DNA of 8,526 bases. Source: Chloroflexota bacterium. Its GTDB lineage: Bacteria > Chloroflexota > Dehalococcoidia > DSTF01 > JACRBR01. Numbering within the stretch: the stretch's first letter is position 1; each line of letters begins with the position of its first letter. The stretch is taken from the NCBI GenBank assembly GCA_016213125.1, contig JACRBR010000048.1, positions 1-8,526 on the forward strand, written 5' to 3'. The notes under the pieces are model-generated. The model made no database searches. It had not been told where the DNA came from and saw only the letters and a program-made list of their open reading frames with translations. This document shows positions 1-4,923 of the stretch, piece after piece. The translations under genes and the position numbers were made by a program.

Positions 1-98
1 CCCTTGTCCCTTACCCCTTGTCCCTAACCCCTTGTCCCTAACCCCTGGTCCCTCGCCCCTTGTCCCTAGCCCCTTGTCCCTAACCCCTGACCCCCACC
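1..98. repeat. Heptanucleotide tandem array upstream of scpA
   Basis: Fourteen consecutive 7-nt units can be read from base 1, alternating mostly between CCCTTGT and CCCTAAC or variants (CCCTTAC, CCCTCGC, CCCTAGC, CCCTGGT), so the array also looks like a 14-nt repeat. The last two units (CCCTGAC, CCCCACC) are degenerate. The array begins at the window edge and may continue to the left. No spacer/repeat alternation of CRISPR kind is present. It resembles the short tandemly repeated heptamers known from cyanobacteria and other genomes; the function is unknown. Confidence 0.93.
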
Positions 99-101
99 TG
101 C

Positions 102-107
102 TATCAT
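102..107 (+). promoter_or_regulatory. Candidate -10 box for leaderless scpA mRNA
   Basis: TATCAT lies 7 nt before the scpA ATG, so transcription would begin at or next to base 115. The bases between it and the ATG (CCCCCGG) hold no Shine-Dalgarno sequence, which fits a leaderless message. The expected -35 region falls in the heptamer array and has no good match. Moderate to weak support. Confidence 0.35.
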
Positions 108-114
108 CCCCCGG

Positions 115-972
115 ATGACATCGGATCAGATCGAGACGCAGGAAGCGCCCCCCGCGCACGACGCCGAAGAGCAGATTGCGCCGGCCCCACCGGCGGCCCC
201 TGCGTCCACGCACGACGGCGATCCCCTCACCTTCCAGCTCGCCCTACCCATCTTCCAGGGCCCCCTCGATCTCCTCCTCCACCTCATCGAGCGCGAGGAG
301 CTCGACATCACCAACATCGCCCTCGTCCAGGTCGCCGACCAGTACATGGACTACATCCGCTCCTCCGAGCAGATCAACCTCGACGCCCTGGCTGACTTCA
401 TCTATATAGGCGCGCGCCTCCTCCTCCTGAAGTCCCGCGCCCTCCTCCCGCGGCCCCCGGCCGAACAGGACCTGCTCTCCGAGTACGAGGACCCCACCGA
501 CGACCTCGCCCGCCAGCTCCGCGAGTACAAGCTCTTCAAGGAAGCCGCGGGACAGCTTCGCGTCATCGAGCAGGCGGGCATCCACTCCTACCCGCGCATC
601 GCCCCGCCACCCGAGTTGCCGCCCCCGCTCGGCCTCGACGGCATCACCCTGGACCTCCTCCGCGAGCTCGTCGAGCAGGCCCTCACCCGCGTGCCCGAGG
701 AAGAGCCGCACCCCGTCATCCGCCCGCACCGCATCACCGTGCGCGACAAAGTCGCCCACATCCGCGAGCAGCTCCTCGACCGCGGCCGCCTCTCCTTCCG
801 CGCCCTCATGCTGGAATGCCACACCCGGATGGAGATCATCGTCTCGTTCATGGCCGTGCTGGAGCTCATCAAGTCCCGCGTCCTCGACGCCATCCAGGAC
901 GCCGCCTTCGCCGACATCCTCCTCGTCCCCGCAGAGGACGACGAGCAGGCGGAAACCCCGCCCACGGAGTAG
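115..972 (+). CDS. scpA: Segregation and condensation protein A (kleisin)
   Basis: ScpA is the kleisin that bridges the SMC dimer and recruits ScpB in the bacterial condensin that organises and segregates the chromosome. The 285-aa protein has a disordered Ala/Pro/Glu-rich N-terminus (residues 1-36), then the hallmark FQGPLDLLLHLIEREELDI block (about 47-65), the N-terminal helical bundle with a LLLLKSRALLPRPP stretch (102-115), a variable middle, and a C-terminal winged helix (about 207-271) that should contact the SMC head. Length is normal to slightly long because of the N-terminal extension. The first ATG at 115 has no ribosome-binding site but sits just after a -10-like box. Neither smc nor scpB is in the window; the next gene follows 22 nt later and is probably cotranscribed. 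The plus strand is strongly C-biased at third positions. Confidence 0.95.
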   Translation: MTSDQIETQEAPPAHDAEEQIAPAPPAAPASTHDGDPLTFQLALPIFQGPLDLLLHLIEREELDITNIALVQVADQYMDYIRSSEQINLDALADFIYIGARLLLLKSRALLPRPPAEQDLLSEYEDPTDDLARQLREYKLFKEAAGQLRVIEQAGIHSYPRIAPPPELPPPLGLDGITLDLLRELVEQALTRVPEEEPHPVIRPHRITVRDKVAHIREQLLDRGRLSFRALMLECHTRMEIIVSFMAVLELIKSRVLDAIQDAAFADILLVPAEDDEQAETPPTE

Positions 973-994
973 CCCGGCACCCCACGGGGCCCCA

Positions 995-1564
995 ATGGAC
1001 AAGCAGCCCATGGGCGAACATCCGCAGCGCGTCGTCGTCCTCGGCGTCACCGGCTCCGGCAAGACCACCGCCGCGCGCCGCATCGCCGATGCCATCGGCG
1101 CACACCACATCGAGCTCGATGCCCTTTACTGGGAACCTAACTGGACCGAGGCGGAGATCCCCGTCTTCCAGCAGCGCGTCCGCGACGCCATCGTCGGCCA
1201 CGATCGCTGGGTCACCGACGGCGGCTACGCGAGCCACGTCATCGACATCACCTGGGTCCGCGCCGATACCATCATCTGGCTCGACTACCCGCTCCGGCTC
1301 ACCATGTGGCGGCTCTTCCGCCGCACCACCACCCGCCTCATCCGCCGCGAGCAGCTCTGGCAGGGCAACAACGAGTCATTCCGCGCCCAGTTCCTCTCCC
1401 GAAACTCCCTCTTCCTCTGGGCCTGGACCTCACACAAGAAGTACCAGCAGTCCTACCCCCACCACCTCGCCCGCCCGGACCTCGCGCTCGCCACCATCCA
1501 CCGTTTCCACACCCCGAGTGCCTTCCACCACTGGCTCACCAGCCTCGAACCCCCCACCCCGTAG
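995..1564 (+). CDS. FlaR-like P-loop kinase/NTPase (topology modulation type)
   Basis: This 189-aa protein has a textbook Walker A motif, GVTGSGKTT, at residues 17-25. It is followed by IELDALYWEPNW (about 39-50), the acceptor-side signature of the adenylate-kinase-like group often annotated as 'DNA topology modulation protein FlaR'. A Walker B-like strand TIIWLDYP (about 92-99) and an Arg-rich lid region (RLFRRTTTRLIRRE, about 106-119) complete the fold. It should bind and hydrolyse or transfer phosphate from ATP; the substrate is unknown and the FlaR name is historical. The ATG at 995 has no clear ribosome-binding site, and a second ATG at 1010 (codon 6) is possible. The short gap after scpA suggests cotranscription. 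Its stop codon TAG (1562-1564) lies inside the palindromic repeat at 1561-1588. Confidence 0.85.
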   Translation: MDKQPMGEHPQRVVVLGVTGSGKTTAARRIADAIGAHHIELDALYWEPNWTEAEIPVFQQRVRDAIVGHDRWVTDGGYASHVIDITWVRADTIIWLDYPLRLTMWRLFRRTTTRLIRREQLWQGNNESFRAQFLSRNSLFLWAWTSHKKYQQSYPHHLARPDLALATIHRFHTPSAFHHWLTSLEPPTP

Positions 1565-1588
1565 GGGCGAGGCACTGCCTCGCCCTCC
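1561..1588. repeat. GTAGGGGC-type palindromic dispersed repeat, copy 1
   Basis: A perfect 10-bp inverted repeat, GGGCGAGGCA (1565-1574) and TGCCTCGCCC (1576-1585), is separated by one base. The outer ends GTAGGGGCG and CGCCCTCC also occur in the element at 7501-7527, with a different but again self-complementary centre. The element supplies the stop codon of the preceding kinase gene and could form a hairpin at its mRNA end, though no U-tract follows, so a factor-independent terminator is unlikely. Similar GTAGGGGC hairpins are scattered in many environmental genomes (general knowledge, not checked here). Confidence 0.88.
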
Positions 1589-1658
1589 CGCTGCCACAGC
1601 ATCCGCTCCATGCGACAGCGAGAAACCTCCCCGTTCCATCAGCCCCCCATCCCCTGCA

Positions 1659-1683
1659 CTCTGCGTCCTCTGCGCCTCTGCGT
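1659..1683. repeat. CTCTGCG triplicate spacer repeat
   Basis: Three near-identical octamers CTCTGCGT, CTCTGCGC and CTCTGCGT (1659-1666, 1668-1675, 1676-1683) are followed by TGAAT. It resembles an intergenic phrase of the form CTCTGCGTCC-TCTGCGCC-TCTGCG that I recall from Chloroflexota, Planctomycetes and cyanobacteria. It lies in the spacer before the lipoprotein gene; no function is known to me. Confidence 0.75.
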
Positions 1684-1692
1684 TGAATCCAC

Positions 1693-1716
1693 CCGACGAC
1701 CGACGACCGACGACCG
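1693..1716. repeat. CCGACGA heptanucleotide tandem repeat
   Basis: Three complete CCGACGA units (1693-1713) and a partial fourth follow each other without interruption. The 7-nt period matches that of the array at 1-98 and of the in-gene array at 7319-7346 although the unit differs. Together with the palindrome and the CTCTGCG repeat it fills most of the 220-nt spacer 1565-1784. Confidence 0.85.
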
Positions 1717-1754
1717 CCTTTACATCTATTGCCGTCGCCCCAACATCGATCCGC

Positions 1755-1760
1755 TACAAT
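1755..1760 (+). promoter_or_regulatory. Candidate -10 box of the lipoprotein gene
   Basis: TACAAT is a one-mismatch match to TATAAT, 24 nt before the lipoprotein ATG. The nearest -35-like hexamer, TTGCCG at 1729-1734, leaves a 20-bp spacer, longer than ideal. The position in a non-coding spacer just before a gene with its own ribosome-binding site makes an independent promoter likely. Confidence 0.45.
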
Positions 1761-1772
1761 CCCGCCGGTTTC

Positions 1773-1781
1773 GAGGAAAGG
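1773..1781 (+). promoter_or_regulatory. Ribosome-binding site that fixes the lipoprotein start
   Basis: GAGGAAAGG sits directly upstream of the ATG at 1785, with AGGA 7 nt from the start codon. It decides for 1785 over any upstream start in a reading frame that stays open back to 816 merely because the DNA is so GC-rich. Confidence 0.75.
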
Positions 1782-1784
1782 CAC

Positions 1785-2885
1785 ATGACCCGCATTCCCG
1801 CGCCGCGCGCGCTCCTCTGCGCCGCCGCGCTCCTCCCGCTGGCGCTCTCCGCATGCGACAGAGGCTCCGGCTCCGACGAGCAGCCCTCCGCCGGCAATCC
1901 CCGCGCCTTCGCCATGGGCATCAGCACCCTGCCGCGCGAGCTCAACGCCCAGGCCTACGCCGAGACCTTCGAGCTGGCCGCCGATGCAGGCGGTATGGTC
2001 CTCATCCAGCGTACGCCTCCCTGGCAAGACTTCCTCCCGGGCGCCTCCGTCGGCGATGAGACCACCACCACCACCGCCGCCGAGATTGATGCGATCGACG
2101 CCAATGACCTCACCCTCTTCTTCGCCATCGATCCCACCGACGGCGCCACCGGCCGCGACCGCCTCGCCGGGCTCCCAGCCTCCCACGAGGGCCGCGACTT
2201 CAGCGACCCCGACATCCGCGCCGCCTTCGCTTCCTACGCCGAGTACGTCGTCATCAACTACAGGCCCGCCTACCTCGCCCTCGGCGTCGAGATGAACCTC
2301 TACTACCAGGAGAACCAGGAGGCCTTCGAGGACTTCATCTCCCTCTACGAAGAAACGTACGATCGCGTGAAGTCCACTTCACCGCAGACGCAGGTAACCG
2401 TCACCTTCCAGTTCGAGGATCTCCAGTCCCTCCTGCCCACCGAGGACCGCCACTTCCCCGACTGGCCGCTCATCGCCCGCTTCGAAGACAGGATGGACGT
2501 CATGGCCATCAGCACCTACCCCAGCTTCGCCTACGCCCGCGCCACCGACATCCCCGACAACTACTACAGCCAGCTCCGCGGCTTCACCGACAAGCCCATC
2601 GTCATCGCCGAGATGGGCTTCGCCTCCGAGCCTGGCGAGACCATGAACAGCGGCTCCGAGACCGAGCAGAGCGCCTTCGTGGCCCGCATCCTGCGCGAGG
2701 CCGCGTCGCTCTCCATGCCTGCGATCATCTGGTTCGCCGCCTGGGATCCGGCCTACGCCGAAGGCACCGCGTTCAGCGCCTTCCAGCACATCGGCCTGCT
2801 CCACACCGACGGCGCCGAAAAGCCCGCCTGGTCCACCTGGCGCACCGCCGCCCTCCGCCCCCACCACCCCCCATCCCCCGACTGA
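1785..2885 (+). CDS. Lipoprotein with a glycoside-hydrolase-like TIM barrel
   Basis: A 366-aa exported protein. The N-terminus has Arg residues, a hydrophobic stretch and a lipobox LSAC with the lipidated Cys at residue 24, followed by a Ser/Gly/Asp/Glu linker, so it should be anchored on the outer face of the membrane. The mature part alternates beta strands and helices like a clan GH-A barrel. LALGVEMNLYY places Glu169 where these enzymes carry the acid/base (GH53 has GNEIN, from memory), and KPIVIAEMGFAS places Glu276 as nucleophile at the end of a later strand. A C-terminal WFAAWDPAY segment resembles the last substrate-binding strand. The Asn normally before the acid/base Glu is Val here, so activity or substrate is uncertain; endo-galactanase-like or GH5-like function is possible, as is a non-catalytic sugar-binding role. 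It has its own promoter-like box and a good ribosome-binding site. Five consecutive ACC codons (2061-2075) encode a Thr run. Confidence 0.72.
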   Translation: MTRIPAPRALLCAAALLPLALSACDRGSGSDEQPSAGNPRAFAMGISTLPRELNAQAYAETFELAADAGGMVLIQRTPPWQDFLPGASVGDETTTTTAAEIDAIDANDLTLFFAIDPTDGATGRDRLAGLPASHEGRDFSDPDIRAAFASYAEYVVINYRPAYLALGVEMNLYYQENQEAFEDFISLYEETYDRVKSTSPQTQVTVTFQFEDLQSLLPTEDRHFPDWPLIARFEDRMDVMAISTYPSFAYARATDIPDNYYSQLRGFTDKPIVIAEMGFASEPGETMNSGSETEQSAFVARILREAASLSMPAIIWFAAWDPAYAEGTAFSAFQHIGLLHTDGAEKPAWSTWRTAALRPHHPPSPD

Positions 2886-2888
2886 CCC

Positions 2889-2898
2889 CGAACAGTAG
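2889..2898. repeat. 10-bp direct repeat, left copy
   Basis: CGAACAGTAG occurs here 4 nt after the lipoprotein stop and again at 5854-5863, where it includes the stop codon of the last island gene. With one mismatch the match extends two bases further left. It could be a footprint of insertion, but a chance match of this length is not excluded. Confidence 0.4.
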
Positions 2899-2952
2899 GT
2901 GTCCCTCAGGTTGGTGAGTCACTGTGGAGGCGCGAATACGGAACTTGGGCGG

Positions 2953-2972
2953 AATACACGCTACCGTGTATT
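2953..2972. promoter_or_regulatory. Palindromic operator candidate over the -35 box
   Basis: A perfect inverted repeat AATACACG / CGTGTATT with a 4-nt centre (CTAC) ends inside the TTGACT -35 hexamer at 2971-2976. A dimeric regulator bound here would compete with RNA polymerase. No T-run follows, so it is not a factor-independent terminator for the lipoprotein gene. The regulator is not identified; the island shows no helix-turn-helix controller protein, so the 62-aa protein or an outside repressor could bind. Confidence 0.6.
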
Positions 2973-2999
2973 GACTGCGGACAGATGTTCTGTTAGCAT
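2971..2999 (+). promoter_or_regulatory. Strong sigma-70-type promoter of the 62-aa gene
   Basis: TTGACT (2971-2976) and TAGCAT (2994-2999) are separated by exactly 17 bp, and TGT precedes the -10 as an extended -10 element. Transcription would start about 7 nt downstream, at or next to the ATG at 3006, implying a leaderless mRNA. It is the best promoter in the window. Confidence 0.65.
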
Positions 3000-3005
3000 C
3001 GACCT

Positions 3006-3194
3006 ATGGCGACGCATGTCCGCGCGAAATGCCAGGCGACCTCCGAAAATGCCGACGCCGAACGGCTTGGATGCGTGTTTACTCACGATCACGTTGGGCA
3101 ACACACTTGGCGGCTTGCAGCCTGCAGGCACCGGGAGCAAGCCGAGCGCCTGGGTCTCTGCGAGCATGATCACGAGCCAGCGCTGGGCAAGTAA
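3006..3194 (+). CDS. Small Cys/His-rich protein with internal duplication
   Basis: This 62-aa protein is not recognised as a named family. It holds Cys at 9, 23, 40 and 52 and His at 27, 29, 33, 42, 54 and 56, an arrangement that could bind zinc; C23-x5-H29-x3-H33-x-W35 resembles Cys/His elements I recall from small actinobacterial and phage proteins. Two copies of AERLG-C-HDH (residues 18-29 and 46-56) form an internal repeat. The DNA copies differ mainly at third codon positions (GAA/GAG, CGG/CGC, CTT/CTG, CAC/CAT), which supports this reading frame as coding. A strong promoter with a palindromic operator ends almost on the ATG, and no ribosome-binding site is present, so translation would be leaderless. 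Its place ahead of the methyltransferase genes would suit a regulator or accessory factor, but that is inference. It could still be non-coding. Confidence 0.5.
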   Translation: MATHVRAKCQATSENADAERLGCVFTHDHVGQHTWRLAACRHREQAERLGLCEHDHEPALGK

Positions 3195-3307
3195 GCGCCT
3201 CTGAGCGGCAACTCGCGCCTAGTGGTCAAGATAGGTGCGGCCAGCGCTCTCGCCGCCCGAATGTCGAGCGATCCCCGGTTGGATTCCAAGGGTTTACTGG
3301 TTACCTC

Positions 3308-3337
3308 TTGCGCTCGGCGTGCGGAGCTCTCTATTAT
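3308..3337 (+). promoter_or_regulatory. Candidate promoter of the vsr-methyltransferase gene
   Basis: TTGCGC (3308-3313), an 18-bp spacer and TATTAT (3332-3337) form a plausible promoter whose transcript would start near 3344, some 30 nt before the GTG at 3373. It argues against translation from the more upstream in-frame GTG codons at 3235 and 3319. The stretch 3195-3372 shows no other gene. Confidence 0.45.
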
Positions 3338-3372
3338 CGTCGTATCGCACAAAAGTTCGAAATGAGCTCTCC

Positions 3373-4923
3373 GTGCCACCCCGAGCCAAGTACGACCCGA
3401 CCTATAAGGGCGACAATCTAACGCCTGAACAGCGCCGGCGGACCATGCAGGCTGTCAGACGCCGCGACACGAGTCCGGAAATCGCCTTGCGTCATGCACT
3501 GCGCGACGAAGGCTTGGTTGGATATCGCGTCGATTGGCCTAAGGCGCCAGGGAGGCCTGACGTGGCTTTTCCCGGACGCCGAGTGGCGGTCTTCGTAGAC
3601 GGTGCGTTCTGGCATGGTCGACCAGACCGAGTTCGTCCGGGAAGATCTGCGTACTGGGACGGGAAAATAGCTCGGAACCGCAAACGCGATCTGGCTAATG
3701 ACGCGGCGTTACGACAAGAGGGCTGGCGTGTTCTTAGGCTATGGGACGACGAAGTCCTTAGAGACGACTCGATCGCACTCCGCGTTAAGCGACTCCTGGA
3801 ACCCTTTCGGATCGGGGAATTCTTCGCCGGCATCGGTCTCGTTGGCCTAGGACTTGAGGAAGTTGGTGAAGTGGTCTTCGCAAACGACATTGATGCCTGG
3901 AAGTACAGACTTTTCGCCAGCAACATTGATCCATCGAACTACGTGTTGCGAGACGTTCGCGATATTCGTGGTGGCGACGTTCCCGATCTTGACCTAGCGA
4001 CAGCATCATTTCCGTGCACGGACCTGTCACTCGCCGGTAACAGGCGTGGGCTCGCAGGCCACCAGTCCGGCATGTTTTGGGAGTTCGCCCGAGTACTCGA
4101 AGAAATGGGTGAACGGAAGCCTCGGGCGATTCTTCTGGAGAACGTTCCCAGCTTCGCCACATCGCACGGCGGACAGGACCTGCGCGACGCGATTTTCAGG
4201 CTGAATCAGCTCGGGTATGCGTGCGACCTACTGTTGCTGGATGCTCGCTACTTCGTTGCGCAAAGCCGGCCTCGACTATTCATCGTGGGATCTCAGCAGA
4301 AATTCGATTTCCCGAGCGACTGGAGCAAGAGCCCTATCCGGCCCGCCTGGATTCGCGACTTCGTCGTTTCAAATCGGCGATTGGTCATGCAAGCACTTCC
4401 GCTCCAACCTCCAGAGGCAAACGGTTCACCTCTGTCATCGTGTATCGAACGTCTAAGTGCCGATGATGGGCGGTGGTGGAATAAGACTCAGGTTATCGAC
4501 TTTCGAACATCCTTGTCTCCTGTCCAGGCACGGCGTCTGCGGTCGCTTGCGTCCTCCGAGGAGGTCTCCTGGGCCACGGCGTATCGACGAACTCGACACG
4601 GGAAGGCTGTATGGGAAATCAGGCACGATTCGATCAGCGGTTGTTTACGAACTGCCCGCGGGGGCTCAAGTAGGCAAGCGTTGGTTGAGGCCGGCGATGG
4701 AATCGTGCGCGTGCGATGGATGACTTCGCGAGAGTATGCTGCGTTGCAGGGAGCGCCGGGCTTCCGCATTCCAGACGACATTCCTGAAAACAGAGCGCTT
4801 TTTGGTTTCGGGGACGCTGTTTGTGTTCCAGTCATCCAGTGGCTGGGCCGCCACTATCTTAGGCCGCTGCTCGAAGGTCAATTCTCGCCGTCGAAGGCGC
4901 GACAAGAGGAGTCCTATGCCTAA
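3373..4923 (+). CDS. Vsr-like endonuclease fused to C5-cytosine DNA methyltransferase
   Basis: One uninterrupted frame of 516 aa joins two enzymes. Residues about 16-135 form a Vsr (very short patch repair) domain: RDTSPE (31-36), PGRPD with the catalytic-type Asp63, DGAFWHGRP with Trp80 and His81, the KIARNRKRD helix, and GWRVLRLWDDEV. Residues about 145-500 carry the methyltransferase motifs in order: I FFAGIG (150-155), II ND (Asp172), IV FPC with catalytic Cys215, VI ENV (256-258), VIII QSRPR (297-301), a target-recognition region (about 305-445), IX RWMTSRE then LQG (448-460), and X GDAV (480-483). It should methylate cytosine C5 at an unknown site. The Vsr half would nick T:G mismatches arising from deamination, but it lacks all zinc ligands of E. 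coli Vsr. The GTG start at 3373 is chosen because of the promoter at 3308-3337 and the Vsr N-terminus; only a weak GAG precedes it. In-frame GTGs at 3319 and 3235 are alternatives. It overlaps the next gene by 8 nt. Confidence 0.9.
   Translation: MPPRAKYDPTYKGDNLTPEQRRRTMQAVRRRDTSPEIALRHALRDEGLVGYRVDWPKAPGRPDVAFPGRRVAVFVDGAFWHGRPDRVRPGRSAYWDGKIARNRKRDLANDAALRQEGWRVLRLWDDEVLRDDSIALRVKRLLEPFRIGEFFAGIGLVGLGLEEVGEVVFANDIDAWKYRLFASNIDPSNYVLRDVRDIRGGDVPDLDLATASFPCTDLSLAGNRRGLAGHQSGMFWEFARVLEEMGERKPRAILLENVPSFATSHGGQDLRDAIFRLNQLGYACDLLLLDARYFVAQSRPRLFIVGSQQKFDFPSDWSKSPIRPAWIRDFVVSNRRLVMQALPLQPPEANGSPLSSCIERLSADDGRWWNKTQVIDFRTSLSPVQARRLRSLASSEEVSWATAYRRTRHGKAVWEIRHDSISGCLRTARGGSSRQALVEAGDGIVRVRWMTSREYAALQGAPGFRIPDDIPENRALFGFGDAVCVPVIQWLGRHYLRPLLEGQFSPSKARQEESYA
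4905..4911 (+). promoter_or_regulatory. Ribosome-binding site of the PD-(D/E)XK gene
   Basis: AGAGGAG lies 4 nt before the ATG at 4916, inside the last codons of the methyltransferase. It selects 4916 as the start over the in-frame ATG at 4736, which lies deep inside the methyltransferase coding region. Confidence 0.75.

Noticed and set aside
1..98. CRISPR-like array.
   Set aside because: Units are 7 nt and contiguous, with no spacers of 30 nt or so and no cas gene.
244..1110. A long minus-strand open frame opposite scpA.
   Set aside because: It is the antisense shadow of scpA, with Glu/Gly/Val-rich low-complexity translation and no recognisable domain.
1565..1585. Factor-independent terminator after the kinase gene.
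   Set aside because: The hairpin is strong but no T-run follows and the loop is a single base; the match to the element at 7501 inside a gene shows that it is a dispersed repeat.
816..2885. A 689-codon open frame that includes the lipoprotein and reads back through the kinase and scpA.
   Set aside because: The part before 1785 overlaps two well-supported genes in another frame and is low-complexity Ser/Pro/Arg sequence typical of a GC-rich shadow frame. The ribosome-binding site and signal peptide place the start at 1785.
2899..3204. A 101-codon plus-strand frame overlapping the 62-aa gene.
   Set aside because: It has no recognisable domain and runs through the operator and promoter, and the duplication evidence favours the frame starting at 3006.
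4736..4915. Sixty-codon N-terminal extension of the restriction nuclease.
   Set aside because: It lies entirely within methyltransferase motifs IX and X in another frame; a good ribosome-binding site precedes the ATG at 4916.
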